A stretch of 64,000 nucleotides of DNA from NCBI GenBank assembly GCA_035610365.1, contig CM069438.1, positions 46,496,837 through 46,560,836 of the forward strand, in the 5' to 3' direction. The notes under the pieces were generated by a model. That model searched no databases, had not been told where the DNA came from, and was given only the letters and a program-made list of their open reading frames with translations. The translations under genes were made by a program, and so were the position numbers. The stretch's first letter is position 1; every line of letters begins with the position of its first letter. Of the stretch, positions 10,678 to 22,229 are shown piece by piece. Origin of the DNA: Aquatica leii (taxonomy: Eukaryota > Arthropoda > Insecta > Coleoptera > Lampyridae).

Positions 10678-10840
10678 CAACCTTGTCTACATTGACAGGT
10701 ATTGGAATCGTATTCCAATTACTACTGTCACGTAAACCAGCCCGCGCATTTCAAGCTGTAGTGTCATGGCAAAAACCAACAATGAGATAAACAATGCCTG
10801 CCGCTGCTCTACTGGCGTTGCTCAATAGACGCGGTAGTTA
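10678..10840 (+). repeat. 5' fragment of the LOA-like LINE
   Basis: Matches 34587-34765 in order: ACAACCxTGT, TTGRCAGGT, TACTACTGTCACG, CAAGCTGTAGTGT and ACAATGCCTGCCGCTG all recur. It is an isolated piece of the 5' end of the family whose long copy lies at 34585-40345. The rest of the element is absent here, which is unusual because target-primed LINE copies normally lose the 5' end, not the 3' end. Confidence 0.7.
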
Positions 10841-10975
10841 CACAAGAATGTCAGTGGAATATTTACTAACTTATTGGAAAATATAAAAAATTCCAATATG
10901 GGTACCAATACTTGTATACGAGCTTGTATAACTTCACATGAAGAATTGGCAATTACTTTGAGGTGAATAATTTAG

Positions 10976-11306
10976 TTTATTTATAATTAAAACAAATCAA
11001 CTATTTCAAAATCGTGAGTCATATCTGAATCATTTGTATCGGTAGATGAAAACACTCGATCATATTGTAGCTTTTCCAAAATAGGCGTAGTTTACCCATT
11101 GCATGAGGTTTCTGGTCTATAATGCGGCTGTGTTGAGTATCCACGACCACTTTGCACATTATACAAGGTTTTTATCCCATAATTTGGCTGTATTGCGTAT
11201 CCATGGCGATATTGGCTACCGCTCGAAACTTCTGGTCCATAATTTAGTCGTGTTATATATGTACGGATATACGATTCAGCGGATGACGTGCCTGGTTCAT
11301 AATAAA
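10976..11306 (-). pseudogene. C-terminal exon-like ORF with 20-residue repeats and polyA signal
   Basis: On minus, a reading frame opens at about 11306 and runs to TAA at 10989-10987, with a single in-frame TAA at 11094-11092. Its first part consists of about 3.5 repeats of 20 residues (60 bp) rich in Tyr, Gly, Pro, Gln and Ser, for example YGPEVSSG...GYAIQPN and YRPETS. An acidic tail (SSTDTNDSDMTHDFEIVDLF) follows. AATAAA lies on minus at 10981-10976, within 15 bp of the stop. The 60-bp units are also visible as a DNA minisatellite (11101-11310). I do not recognise the protein. It looks like the last exon, or a retrocopy 3' end, of a repetitive structural or secreted protein. Confidence 0.4.
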
Positions 11307-11924
11307 ATCACCTTAGAGATATAGGTCAAATTCGGAGTTGTCAGTTTCCAGTGGAAACATTTGCGCTGTTTTTATTACGGCAATTATCTCAATTTTTGAA
11401 GAAAATCTACGATAATCCGGAAATTTCTTGTTATCGCTTTTCGCTTGGTATAAATTTTGTTATGTTCAAATTCCGTTGCCAGTATTAAATTACTCCCTCT
11501 TTTATTTCCGTTAGAGTCTACGCATTTGCGGTTTGACTGTCAAACTGAAAAATCAGCACGTGTTAACTAAATGCTCAGTAAAAGAATTTGTGAACACCAG
11601 CAGATTTGATCTTGTAAATCAAATAAAATTTCAATAGTTGAATGAGAAAGAATCGCTGAGGTAAAGAGGGCGTTTCTTTTTTGTGGTGACGTTTAATTTT
11701 CTTTGTTTTTATCGCTGTTTACTACTGTCACGTGTTAACTTTAAGAAATGTTTTCATTACTGCTAATTATCAAGTTTTATTTTGCCTTGCTTTTTCTTTT
11801 TTTTTTATTTTTTTCTTTTGCTTTGCTTCTGTTTTTTCTTTTTTTGTTTTCTTTTGATTATTTGTGGTGCATACTCCTTTTTTATTAACCTTTTTCATTG
11901 TTTAATAAATGAAATAGAAAAATA
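11307..11924. other. Spacer
   Basis: No recognisable feature; ends in a T-rich tract (11785-11860). Confidence 0.35.
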
Positions 11925-13250
11925 AATATGTATGTATACATGCCCTTCTTTTCCACATTTATGACACAAAGCTGTTTGGTCAGTGCCTTTGCAGGTTGAA
12001 GCTATGTGTCTATTATACTGTTATTCGATGTTGCATTTTGTCATACTTGTTTTGTTTTTGTTCTTTTTTATTATTTCTACTGCTAGTCTTGCAATCACCG
12101 ATTTCGTTTGGGTTTTATTTGGCCAAAATTCTCCTATATGAATTGTGCTCTTTACTCCATTTTACTTTAGTACGTTTTCTACGCCTTCCTTGTCTATAAG
12201 CACATCCATCCCTCTTATTATATATTTTTTTGTTTTTATCCTTACCCTTTTGATCTCCACTGTTGTACCCTCGTTGTCTGCTTCTAGTATTTCTTTGGTC
12301 CTTATTAGAGTGTTACTGTGCTTTTCGAGAGTTGTGAGTTGCCGTCTTTTGTACTTCTAACAGTTTCTATTTTTTCTGCTTCTTCCGTTCTCTGCAGTTT
12401 TGTTTCTATGTTTTTTAGAGTGTTTTCGTATTTTTTCCCTTTTTTTATGATTAGAGCATATGTATTTCTTCTATTTGTTTTATTGTCTTCCCCCTGTTTT
12501 GCTTTTATGTTGCATGGGTATCAGTAACTTTATGTTTTTCTGCGTGCTTTGAAATATGCATTCGGTCGTCTTCCTGTATCTGCTTACGTCTATTAATTCA
12601 AGTCATTGTATTGTTATTTCTCTTTCTTTAATTTCTCTAGTTTTTTTCATATACCTCTTTCTTCGTTCTCATATTTTACTTTTATTATTTATCTTTTTAT
12701 TGTCGATTGTATATTAAGTGTTATTTTCCACTCCTTTTCTAGTGTTTCTATTTCGCTGTTCGCATCATCCAGATCGGAAAAGTTCGTATTGATAATTATT
12801 TGTGGTCCGGTATTTTCTTTCGCATCTTTGGTACTAGTTCATATTGTAGTTGTATTTTTTGTTTCCTCCAGATGGTGTCCTATTTTTGTAATTTTGAACG
12901 CTTCTTCGCTGCATTCTTCTTTGCTGATCTGTTCCCATCTTTTCTATATTACTTATTACCTCGTTTCCATCTGTCGTCCATTGTATATTTTGTATTTCCT
13001 TGTCCGCGATGTTATCTTTGGCGTATCTATTTGTAGCTCTGTTTACGTTTCTATTTCTATTTTTAATTTTTCTACTTTTTCCCATTTGTTTATGATTCTT
13101 TTTATGTCACTTGTCGCCATATCTTTCATTTCTTTTCTAATGTTTGTGGTTTCTTCCGTTATGTTTAACATTTGCTTATGCAGATTTTTAAGAGCTTCTA
13201 TTGTTTCTAACATCTCTATGAATGCCAGGTTTGCTTTCTTTTAATAAATT
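11925..13250 (-). pseudogene. LINE ORF1 (gag-like) remnant
   Basis: The plus strand is T-rich because the minus strand encodes a Lys/Glu/Asn-rich nucleic-acid-binding protein. Recognisable minus-strand pieces include a coiled-coil-like stretch at about 12830-13085 and a block at about 12150-12330 (LEADNEGTTVEIKR, YIIRGMDVLI, IGEFWPNKT) typical of insect LINE ORF1 proteins. A zinc knuckle CHKCGKEGH lies at about 11945-11985. Stops and frameshifts are frequent. No endonuclease or reverse transcriptase follows downstream on minus. The family within the LINEs is not determined. Confidence 0.6.
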
Positions 13251-14264
13251 ACTTCAAGAAATTGTATGTCCGTCGCTTTTCTTTTCTTGTCCGCTGCACT
13301 CCACGAGTTACATCTTTAATGGTGTTTTTTGTGTTTTTTTAAAATTTCATATTTAAATGTGTAAACCAATCACTTTGACCACAAACACCAAGAGGACTCA
13401 CACACTGAATTGGATCATAAAAATTACTCCCTATCTATTATTTGAAATTATTTCTGGTATCTTCTAAAGGTATTTTTTTATTTTTTTGCTTTGTTTTATT
13501 AACTTTTTCGTTTTTTTTAATTTTATTCGTTTGTAAGTTACAATTCTGTGTATTCTATATTTTGCTATTGTGTTTTTTCTTTAAATTGTACCGTCCCGTT
13601 ATTTTTTAAGCCCACCTTGTAAAATTCTTCTAAATTCGTTCAGCATGTTAATTATTTCCTTGATTTTTGTTATGAACCGATAAACTTCCTCTTGGTTTCG
13701 AAAAAAACTTTCTGTAATATATTATTAAAAAAATTTTGCCGCCTATCGCCTCGTCGGTTTTTGAGTTATTGCCTTATCTAATTTTTGTTGATATGCACTT
13801 TCAACACCTTTATTTACTTTGTTTATATTATTTTTCTTTTGTCAACATTTTAATTGTATCCGTTTCATTGTCCCCTTTTGTTCAACATCTCACACGCCTA
13901 TTTTTACAAGTATTTTTTTGGGTTTTTTTTTAAAGTTTTTTGTTTCTAGAAAATTTTTTTTTTGATACTGTTAAAAAATTGTTTTAGCCTTTATTTTGAT
14001 CTCTTTTTAAAAATGTAACACAATCTGTTGTAATTTTTTAGTTTTTTAGGAGATGCTTATTGTCACTAGCGCTAACAACTATTAAAGACGTAAGTAACCT
14101 TTTCTGTATGTAAAAATTTTCGTGTCGATTGTGTGTGCGACTACCGTAATTACCTTATAGTATAGGGTGTTGCATAGTATAGTTACAGTGATATTGCTTG
14201 ACGAATAGTTGTAAGATTTATACTTTTTTATACGTTGTCGTTGAGATAAATGCACTTCGTGTTA
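13251..14264. other. T-rich spacer
   Basis: Long T-rich runs and no coding similarity. It could be further decayed LINE sequence upstream of the ORF1 remnant on minus. Confidence 0.35.
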
Positions 14265-14940
14265 GTTTGATTGTGTCTTATTTACTTTTTGTGGACGACT
14301 GTCAGATTTTTAAAAACACCACTTCACTCTTTTTTCGGTAACGTTTTGTACAACACACGGACCTAAGTTTTGGCGGTGTCAGCGTCCAACTAGGTTTTTA
14401 TCATTACGTTGTTTCACGTGATTCCACGTGAATAGACAAATGAATTTTGTGTCTAAGTGAGAGCTTATTTGGGGTATGTGATTATATAACTTTTTTTTAT
14501 ATCGAGGGTTTAAATTGATTCTTTAACGAATTTTCACTCATCTACGTGTGACCCCTATCGGCGGCGACGATAAAACACTTGTGATTTTTGAAAAGTTTCT
14601 ATAACGTCAGGTCTCTAAAGTCCAGGAGTTGACTACAATTTTATTGAAAGAAACATCTACACAAGTGCGAAGTTAATTAGAAGAAACTTGGCGCATTCAT
14701 TTATTCCAATTATCGTATGAATTAAAGACAGGATTTATTTGTGATAACGCTGTATGTACGTTTTTGTGTTAAATTTCGTATTACGTTTTAGGTCATACTG
14801 GTACGGAATTAGCTAATCCCCTACTAGATATTACACAACTGTAACTATTGCATTTTCTGTTTATACTAGTATTACTTCGTTGATCATGTCGATTTTTATA
14901 ATGGCCATACGTACATACTAAGTTGTAATTACAATTAATG
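14265..14940 (+). repeat. Gypsy-2 5' LTR (partly defined)
   Basis: Collinear with the 3' copy at 20385-21090. Shared blocks include the HSE-free GTGGACGACTGTC and GTTTCACGTGATTCCACGTG segments, GATAACGCYGTATGTAYGTTTT, and TACGTTTTAGGT...GGAATTAGYTAATCCCCTACT (14795-14830). Similarity fades after about 14935. Because neither end shows a clean TG...CA, both boundaries are approximate. A possible leader runs to the gag start at 15299. Confidence 0.6.
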
Positions 14941-15298
14941 TTAAAACTTTTGATTTACTCAAAGTTTTCTTCGCTTCATTAAGTATTCTTGCAAGACTTT
15001 TTTGATTTTAGCGCTTCGGTTTGACTTTACTTTAGTTATTTGCTTACTTTTAATTTAATTGGATTTATGGTCAGACAAGTGTTGTCGGATTTCTGCTTTG
15101 ATTTTTAGATTAACTCGACTACATTGGTTAACCGTTTTTGGCTTATTAGATTAGTTACTTATTAGTGATACTTACTGTCGTTTTGATTGTGTTTTAATCG
15201 TACAGTTGTGCTTTACGATTCGGTTAGTTCTCTTTAAGATTTCGTCGTATCTTTGGAAAACGTAATCGGAACGTTCTTTAAGAAATCTTGTAGCTAAA

Positions 15299-15505
15299 AT
15301 GACTACTTGGCGGTTAGAAGTAAATCGACTTAGCAAGCAGGAGCTTCAATATAAATTAATCTCTTGTGGATTAGATCGTACAGTAATCGTTGTTACTACA
15401 AGGGGTGCGGTGCATAGAGCTTTACAGTTGGAAAAGGAAGCATCTTTTCGGATGGATACTGTTATTTCAGTTTTTGCGGATGATGAGGTAGCTGTCAAAC
15501 AAACT
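15299..15505 (+). pseudogene. Gypsy-2 gag, N-terminal part
   Basis: The frame starts at an ATG (15299) with MTTWRLEVNRLSKQELQYKL, the SAP-like N-terminus seen in gag proteins of insect Gypsy elements. It runs open for 69 codons until a solo LTR inserts at 15506. The same frame resumes directly after the insertion at 17041, counting only one copy of the 4-bp target site. Confidence 0.65.
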
Positions 15506-17036
15506 TGTTACGGTCGAAATTTCTTTACGTACGCCTATGTTGTTACGGACGAAATTTTCTTTACGTACGCCTATGTATTTTCAACGTGAAAGTAGATTCG
15601 GGTTTACGCCTTCTAACGTTCGTTTCTCGGTGCGATTCATTTGACGGAAATTCGTCACACGGGCATGAGATAAAATGGTCTGGACGTATTGAATCGTTAT
15701 GTTATCTATTACCATCTAGAAAACCAATTATAATTAGCGAATGATCTAATTGCTTCAACGCGTTACAGGGTAAGCTATTGTCGTCTTTTAGTAACAATTT
15801 CGTTCGTAATTCTGTCTTCCTTTTAACAGCCATTTTACGTTCCTTTCGTTAACATCTGGTACCTTATCGATAAATGGCTATCGTAAACGACTGCTAAATA
15901 CGTCAGCACGTTGCCGTACACGGGCACCAGCGTAAGGCGATTTCCACGCCACAAAATTGGGGGTCTTGCGGAGCCTTCCAGGGCAAAGAGTGCTATACGT
16001 GGATGACACGCCGTGACTTGTATTAACCACCTATTTGTGTTCTAACGATATTCAGTATTCGATACCAATTTACTAAGGAATGAACCTCGACAAATATTTG
16101 GATGGGACGATGCTAACTTTTTCTTTATAAGGCTTATGGCTATAACAAATTAAACCAAAGATAAGGGGTACCACAGCATACGACAACCGGTTTATATTAT
16201 TTATACTTTCTTGTACCTTAAGTAATGATTGTTGTAGATGTTGATTTCGTGAGACATTAGTTTGACACGATTTGCGATTCAAATTGCTTACAGGGTTACG
16301 TGTCGGGGAAAGTACTTTCTTCACACCAGTGGAAATTCCTGTATTTATGGTAAGTGATTTTATATGTTTTATTTCGTAGTCAACCGGGTCACTCACGAAA
16401 CTTATTAGTTCTGTAATTATCGATATTGTTGTTTACCAGCTAGGTAGTAAATTTTACTTATGTTGAGTTGCGCATGCTGTGTCCTACCAACGATTGATTA
16501 ACGTTAGTACTATAGCACGCTTTGTTACGATAAGTTAACATTATTGTAGTAATTTATTATCACGGTGTTTGATTGTCAGTAAGGCCATATTACTAAATTA
16601 TTTTGTGTACTTCGCATATGGTATGCAGACGAAATTTACTACCATCTACTCATCGCTAGTCATGTCAATGTAATCTACATATGTGTTGTGTGTTGCCGCT
16701 ACTTCGGATATTTAGTTATACTCGAACTAAAATTATTCTTGGTCCTGTTATCCAACTGTTATCGATTCGAACGTTAATCTATTTATCATTATAGAGGAAT
16801 TAAAGTGAAATTGTTATTAACGATTGAGTTTCTTTTTTATTCGTTTCTTTCAGCATTTACGAACCTAACATCTAGTTACAAGTTTATTACCACCTGTCTT
16901 GAGCGGGACAGAAGTGACTTTGGATAAGCTCTGGCGCCCTTAAATATCTGTTCGTTATTATCTAGGAACCTTCCCCTCTCACCGACTATTGTGAGTTGGC
17001 CGTGCAGGTTCGTAAACTAGCAAAAAGCTTGTAACA
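15506..17036 (+). mobile_element. Solo LTR (Gypsy-1 family) inserted in Gypsy-2 gag
   Basis: Begins TGTTACGG and ends GTAACA, flanked by a perfect 4-bp target-site duplication AACT (15502-15505 and 17037-17040). The same sequence family forms the 5' LTR at 28261-29671 and a second solo LTR at 31689-32792. All three share TTGGCCGTGC...GGTTCGTAA near the 3' end and CTCTGGCGCCCTTAA-type (GCGCCCTTAA) blocks. The first 35 bp are tandemly duplicated (15506-15540 and 15541-15575). It lies between two parts of one gag frame, so the insertion is later than the host element. Solo LTRs arise by recombination between the two LTRs of a full element. Confidence 0.85.
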
Positions 17037-17040
17037 AACT

Positions 17041-18030
17041 ATTCAGGAACTAAAAACCTTATTTAGCGACGTCGTTGGTAATGCTTCCTCTTCTACTTTA
17101 AAACGAGCTAGTACCTTGTGGATACACATTCACGTCGTTGTTTGAATATGTCGTCTGATGGGGAAGATGAAGCAAAGTGTCATCGTCAATTTGGACTTAC
17201 GCCACAAACGTAATGAGTTTACAGCCAAAGAGAAGAAAGCTAACAAAACTACGTTAGTTTCTTTTGCTAATTTACATTTGCCTAGTCCTAAATAGGTTCC
17301 GGTAGAGTCACTACTTCCGGACGAAGAACCACCACTTCTTCTTCGGATTCTGAGGCTGAAATGGACGTATCGGTTCGGTTCAGACTAGTTCTGCTCTTTC
17401 GAAAGCTACTGCTACTAACGTGTCAATAGCTAAGTAAAACTTGATTTTTTCGGGTGAAGGTTCGTTTTGGCTCACCGAATTCTTGATGTGAGTTGATAAG
17501 TTGTACGACGATCGGCTATAAGATGAGATTCGAAGTCGAACAATGGGGCCTTAAGAATCGATCGGGATGTATGTGACGATTATGCGCAGTCTCTTTCAGC
17601 AATTATCATTGCCCGCTTCTGAGGAAACTCAACTTAAGATGATACGGTTTAATTTATCTAATATACTATCAATCTGCGCAGATCTCCACATTGGGGCAGT
17701 TGATTAATTATGGCAAGCAGCTAAAGTTAACTAAACTTTTAGTGGACAACTATAAACCACCTCCTTTGCGGCGAACCACTCAACTATTAAAACCTGCATT
17801 AGCTTATGTTAGTAAGTCTCTTCTCTTGCTTACACTTCTAAGAATTGTTCGGTACGGTTCGAAGAAAATGCTACTACTTCTACTTCTTCTAATTCATCTC
17901 AACGAGGTTTTCTTGGCTCTTCTCGCGTAGAAATTGTCAGATGGGACTTATTTCTCCGATTTATGAAAAACCTCTTACTCTTTACTGTTTTGGGTGTAGA
18001 CAGGCAGGGGTTAGTGGTCGCAATTGTCCT
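17041..18030 (+). pseudogene. Gypsy-2 gag, C-terminal part with zinc knuckle
   Basis: Continues the gag frame after the solo LTR (IQELKTLFSD, later KANKTTLVSFANLHLPSP), with several later stops and frame changes. A Pro-rich segment (YKPPPLRRTTQLLKPALAY, about 17750-17810) precedes a nucleic-acid-binding knuckle CFGCRQAGVSGRNCPKY starting at 17986. The knuckle has the normal Cys spacing but Ser in place of the usual His, so it is probably nonfunctional. Confidence 0.6.
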
Positions 18031-18109
18031 AAGTATAGTACTGTCTCGGAAAGCCGAGTCGTAGATTCTAGGCTATCTGTAACCTCAAATTCTATCTTAG
18101 ATTTCACCG

Positions 18110-18488
18110 ACAAGCAACGTATTCTTTTGGATTTTATATTTGCCAGTGTTCCTGATAATGAGCGTCCTTATCTTAAGATTAGTGTTTTAAGTTTTTCTTT
18201 TTTGGTCTTCTTGATACTGGTGCTTCTCGTACTTTTTTGGGAGATCCAGGGTGACAAATTTTACAGTCCTTAGATATTTGTCTTCCTCCTTCTTCAGTGT
18301 CTTCGTGTAAATTAACTAATGATAATAAGTGTGCGGTACTAGGATCCGTTCTTCTGTCGTTTTCTCTGGAAGGCAAAGTAAAAACGATTAACTCTTTAAT
18401 TATTCCTAAAGTTCTACAACAACTGATTTTAGGCATCGACTTCTGGAAAGCAATAAACTTCATACCAGACTCTCGACAGGGACTTTAG
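18110..18488 (+). pseudogene. Gypsy-2 protease domain
   Basis: A retropepsin region. LLDTGASRTFLG (around 18207-18245) carries the catalytic DTGA motif, and LILGIDFWKAINF (around 18425-18465) is the usual ILG-x-DF segment near its end. The two halves are in different frames, so a frameshift has inactivated it. It precedes the reverse transcriptase, the usual gag-pro-pol order. Confidence 0.65.
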
Positions 18489-18629
18489 ACTTTCATCGCT
18501 ACTTTTCTTTTGATCAATGTTATTTCTTCGGCTTCCTCTTAAACAGCAACGGCTTTTAAACGATGTTGTCGCGGACGCATTCGATAAAAAAGTTTCAGGA
18601 CTTGGACACACCTCTCTCGTTCAGCACTA

Positions 18630-19080
18630 AATACAAGCTTTGGCTGAACCAATAAAACAGCGTTATTATCCTTTTACGCCTGCGTTGCAAAAGGTGGCTA
18701 ATAAAGAATTGGACTCACTGCTACGGCTAGGAGTTGTAAAACCGTAGAGTAGTCCGTGGTCTAGTCCCATTGTTTTGGTAAGGAAGAAAGATAACACATA
18801 TCGGTTCTGTGTCGATTTTCGGCAAGTGAACCAGCTGACACAGAGGATGCTTTTCCGTTGCCTTACATCACTTCAATTTTATAGCGGTTGAGAAATGCAC
18901 GTTTTCTTTCCAGTTTAGATCTGCGTATTGGCAGATTCCGTTCTCAGAAGATTCCAAAGCTGTTACTGCTTTTACTGTTCCTTCTCGTGATCTTTTTTAG
19001 TTCACTTGCATGCCATTTGGATAACATAATGCGCCTTACTGTTTTATTTACCTTGACAATGTTATCACAAACACTTTTAA
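18630..19080 (+). pseudogene. Gypsy-2 reverse transcriptase, N-terminal half
   Basis: Shows [45 protein letters not shown] and, in shifting frames, LDLR...YWQIP and FTVPSRDLF.FTCMPFG. These are the first blocks of a Ty3/Gypsy reverse transcriptase. The YxDD box and most of the C-terminal half are missing, because at about 19080 the sequence jumps to the end of RNase H. An internal deletion, in addition to frameshifts, has destroyed it. Confidence 0.65.
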
Positions 19081-19084
19081 TAAA

Positions 19085-19780
19085 CATATATCAGCGTATT
19101 AGGAAAAGTGTTAGAACGTTGTTAACTGATCATCATTTGTTGCTGTGGTTAAATCGTTTACAGAGTCTTTCAGGACGATTAGCTCGTTGGTCTATTAGGC
19201 TACAACAATACGAAAACTACGGCAAATATTTTGCAATGTTATTATTAGCCCTGCTTACGTACAGATGTCGCTTGCTATATATGGCGTTGTCGTGTGTGTG
19301 CTGCGCACAAGGTGGAACAAGTTGCTCCTCTTGGTATTTTTGCTCTTTATGCTAAGCCATCACACCCTTGGCAAGTTTTTTGCTTTGACATTGTGGGTTA
19401 TCTGTCTCGTTCTTCATAGTTTTGTATTGGTGATTGCCGACTATTTTAGTTTTCTCTGTTGTTTCCATTAAATCATCAAAGAATACATATTTTTTCTCTT
19501 TGGTGCTCCTCAGTATCTTATTACGAACAATGTTGTTTGGTTTCGTAGTAAAGAATTTGGTAAACTTTGCGGGGCAACGATACCGCTAAATATCATCCTA
19601 GGGTTAATCCCGCCGAACGAATTAATTGTGTCATGATTTCGTCATATATATCAAAGAAACCATTGACATTAGGATGTAAATCTTTCAAAGATAGTTTGTC
19701 TAAGAAGGGCTGTCCGGCGTGGGTTATCATTATTTTGGGCTTAGTTCTATTTTTGGGAAGGACATCTTACTGTCTATCCA
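19085..19780 (+). pseudogene. Gypsy-2 RNase H tail and integrase fragments
   Basis: Starts with the RNase H/connection end (LTDHH.LLWLNRLQS, GRLARWSIRLQQY, about 19115-19215). Integrase pieces follow in mixed frames: ALYAKPSHPWQVFCFDIVG (about 19340-19400) and a later block ending YHPRVNPAERIN (about 19590-19625), which carries the PxxNPxER segment of the catalytic core. Heavily decayed. Confidence 0.6.
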
Positions 19781-19879
19781 AGTCTAGTGTCAGTGAGTTC
19801 TCTTTACTATGTGTTGACGTTTCGGATTCTTTTGGTGTATTTGTTGTTTCTTATTGCATTTGGGCAGTTGGTTAGGTAG

Positions 19880-20384
19880 TAGAGTAAGTCACTCGGGGTC
19901 GGCCGAGCCGTACAACAACATCGTATTCTCTTTTTTTCTTCTGTCTTTCTGTCTTTCTTTCTCTTCTTTCGATCTGTCACTATAAGTGACGGGGCACCTG
20001 CTGCGGGATCCTGATGGTTGTGCGTTTGGAAAAGTTGGTTGTCTCTGACCCGGCAACATCAAGCTCTGGACCAGACATAATACCTTTGGGGGGCTGTAAC
20101 GGCGGACTTCTTTTTAACCGGCGCATAGAATGTTGTCGTTCTACAGCAGGCACCGCTTCCGGCTACAGTCAAGCAATTGCGGCACGTAGTCTTTTTTATT
20201 TTGGATGTTAGGGCAAAATTATAATGCTTTTTTTCTTTTTTTATCTACTTTGAGAGTGGGGGGGTTTCCTAGGTCTTGTTCCCTCTAGTCATAGATCAGA
20301 TTCCCTCCTGGGTAGGAAGAAGACTATTGTGGACAAGCAAGTACTGGTTGCGGTGACGTGCGCTTGTGTGGACTAACGTTAGGA
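19880..20384 (+). other. Gypsy-2 3' untranslated region with purine run
   Basis: Non-coding, with a pyrimidine-rich tract at 19930-19975 and a purine run GAGAGTGGGGGGG at 20252-20264 that could be the polypurine tract. It lies about 120 bp before the first sequence shared with the 5' LTR, so either the LTR starts earlier than the detectable similarity or this is not the tract. Confidence 0.35.
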
Positions 20385-21090
20385 ATATAAAATTTGTCCT
20401 CGACACGCCTACTTCTCGTTGGTAATTGTCAAATTTTTATAAGCGCGCATTTATTCATTTTTTGATAACGTCTTGTGCAACACAGACCTCTACGCCCAAC
20501 AAGGTTTTTATCATTAAGTTATTTCACTCGATTCCATGTGAATATGCAAATGAAATTTGTAGCTATATAGAGGAAACTTATTCGAGATAAGTCGATAGAT
20601 TTTTTTGTATTAGGGGTTTAAATTGATTATGTCCTAATAGTCTATCGCGGATTTCCATACCATCCACACGTTTCGTTTATCGGTGGAGATAACAAACAGA
20701 TGGCATATTTGGAAAAAAATGTCCATGACATCAAGTTGCTATAATTGAACCATTCACACCGTATAGGGGTTGGAATCCTTTAAGATTGCGATTTTTTTTA
20801 GAGGAAATTTTAGCATCAATTACTATATTAAGTCGAGGAAAAACGCTGCGCATTTGCTATCTCAAATGGTTGTATCCTTTAAAAACGGAATTTACTTGTG
20901 TTAACGCCGTATGTATGTTTTGTGTTAACATTAATATTACGTTTTAGGTAATACAGTTACGGAATTAGTTAATCCCCTACTGAGAAAGCCTAACAGTAAG
21001 TATTACAATTTCTAGTTTTACGATTAGTAATTCGTTGTTCATGTCAATTATTGACCGTACGTACATGTTAGGTTAACACGATTATTTATA
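20385..21090 (+). repeat. Gypsy-2 3' LTR (partly defined)
   Basis: Collinear with 14265-14935 but clearly diverged. Together with the internal decay this suggests an old insertion. The first 235 bp also match the fragment at 9960-10225. Confidence 0.6.
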
Positions 21091-21504
21091 AAGTCATTTT
21101 TGCGTCACAAAGTTGTATGCAGTGCGCGTTGAGTCTCTAAGTCCTAAGTTTTTTTTATATACTTTTGTGATTTTAATTTTACGAATATAAAGTCATTCCT
21201 CCTTCGGCTGTAAAAGTTAGACCAATTAGGTCAGTTTACTGTACGACGTGTTGCCCAGTACAGGGCATAAGTTATATTATCTCTAACTCATGTATTAACG
21301 TTTGGAAAATTTACGTAATTATACTTACATATGTACCTTCTTCGTCTTCTTTGAAATTATTGTCTGTGATAATATAAATATATGTCTTGTGTTATCGCTT
21401 CTGTCGTACTATTTGTTGTTGTATCTCCCTAATTTTGTGTTTAATCGTTTTGACGCTTTTTTAGATTTATTTTATAATGTAGCATCACAAAGTTTGTGAC
21501 CGTG

Positions 21505-21640
21505 AACAACTGTTAGCCGTCGCTGATTTTTTTGTTTTACGAAAATCACCGTAACAGCCTGCGACTCACTCTCATGGAACAACTGTGTTAGCCGTCGCTT
21601 ACTTTTTTCTGTTACACGAATACTAGCGTAACAAATATTT
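21505..21640. repeat. 73-bp tandem duplication
   Basis: The block AACAACTG(TG)TTAGCCGTCGCT...CGTAACA occurs at 21505 and again at 21578, period 73 bp. Confidence 0.65.
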
Positions 21641-22229
21641 TAATAAATAATAATACCTAAAGTTTTTCGGTTTATTGGATTCCGGTTTTAGTTATGTCAC
21701 TAAGAATTTTTTTGCTAAGTGGAGGTTTATGTACATTCTCACGAATAAATGGTCTAGTTATGTGTAAGCGAGTTTGGTAAACAAACGCTTTGTTTTGAGT
21801 GTAACGCATTCAGCGATTTCACAAACTTCACGTTAGCGATTAAGTCACAAAATCAAGTTTTGAAGATTTTGCGGTTTTAGTGCAAAAATGAGCAAATAAC
21901 TTTTCTGACAAAATTCATCTTGACGGTTTTAGATTTATTAATTGATAACAAAAAAGTGGATTTTAAAGAAACCGACGACGGCTTTTGTGCTCAGGAAGAT
22001 GTAAAAGAATTTTGTAAAGAAAGTTTTGATGCCACTTACTCCCAAAATTAATAATCTGCTTCTGAGAGTTCAGAAATTGAACAAAAACAAATTTCAAAAA
22101 AAAGAGAATTTTTGCTTTGAAAAGTATAAGTTTTAAATGGTGAGTACTTGATTTAATTTTTTTAGTGCATTCGTTATTAGTGAAATTGCCATTTTTTCTA
22201 GCTGTAAAGATGTAACGCCAGTAAAAGTA

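Noticed and set aside
11996..13244. Phe/Ser/Leu-rich plus-strand ORFs
   Set aside because: They are shadows of the Lys/Glu-rich LINE ORF1 read on minus.
16073..16396. 107-codon minus ORF inside the solo LTR
   Set aside because: It lies in a noncoding LTR, and the homologous LTR at 28261 does not keep the frame; chance ORF.
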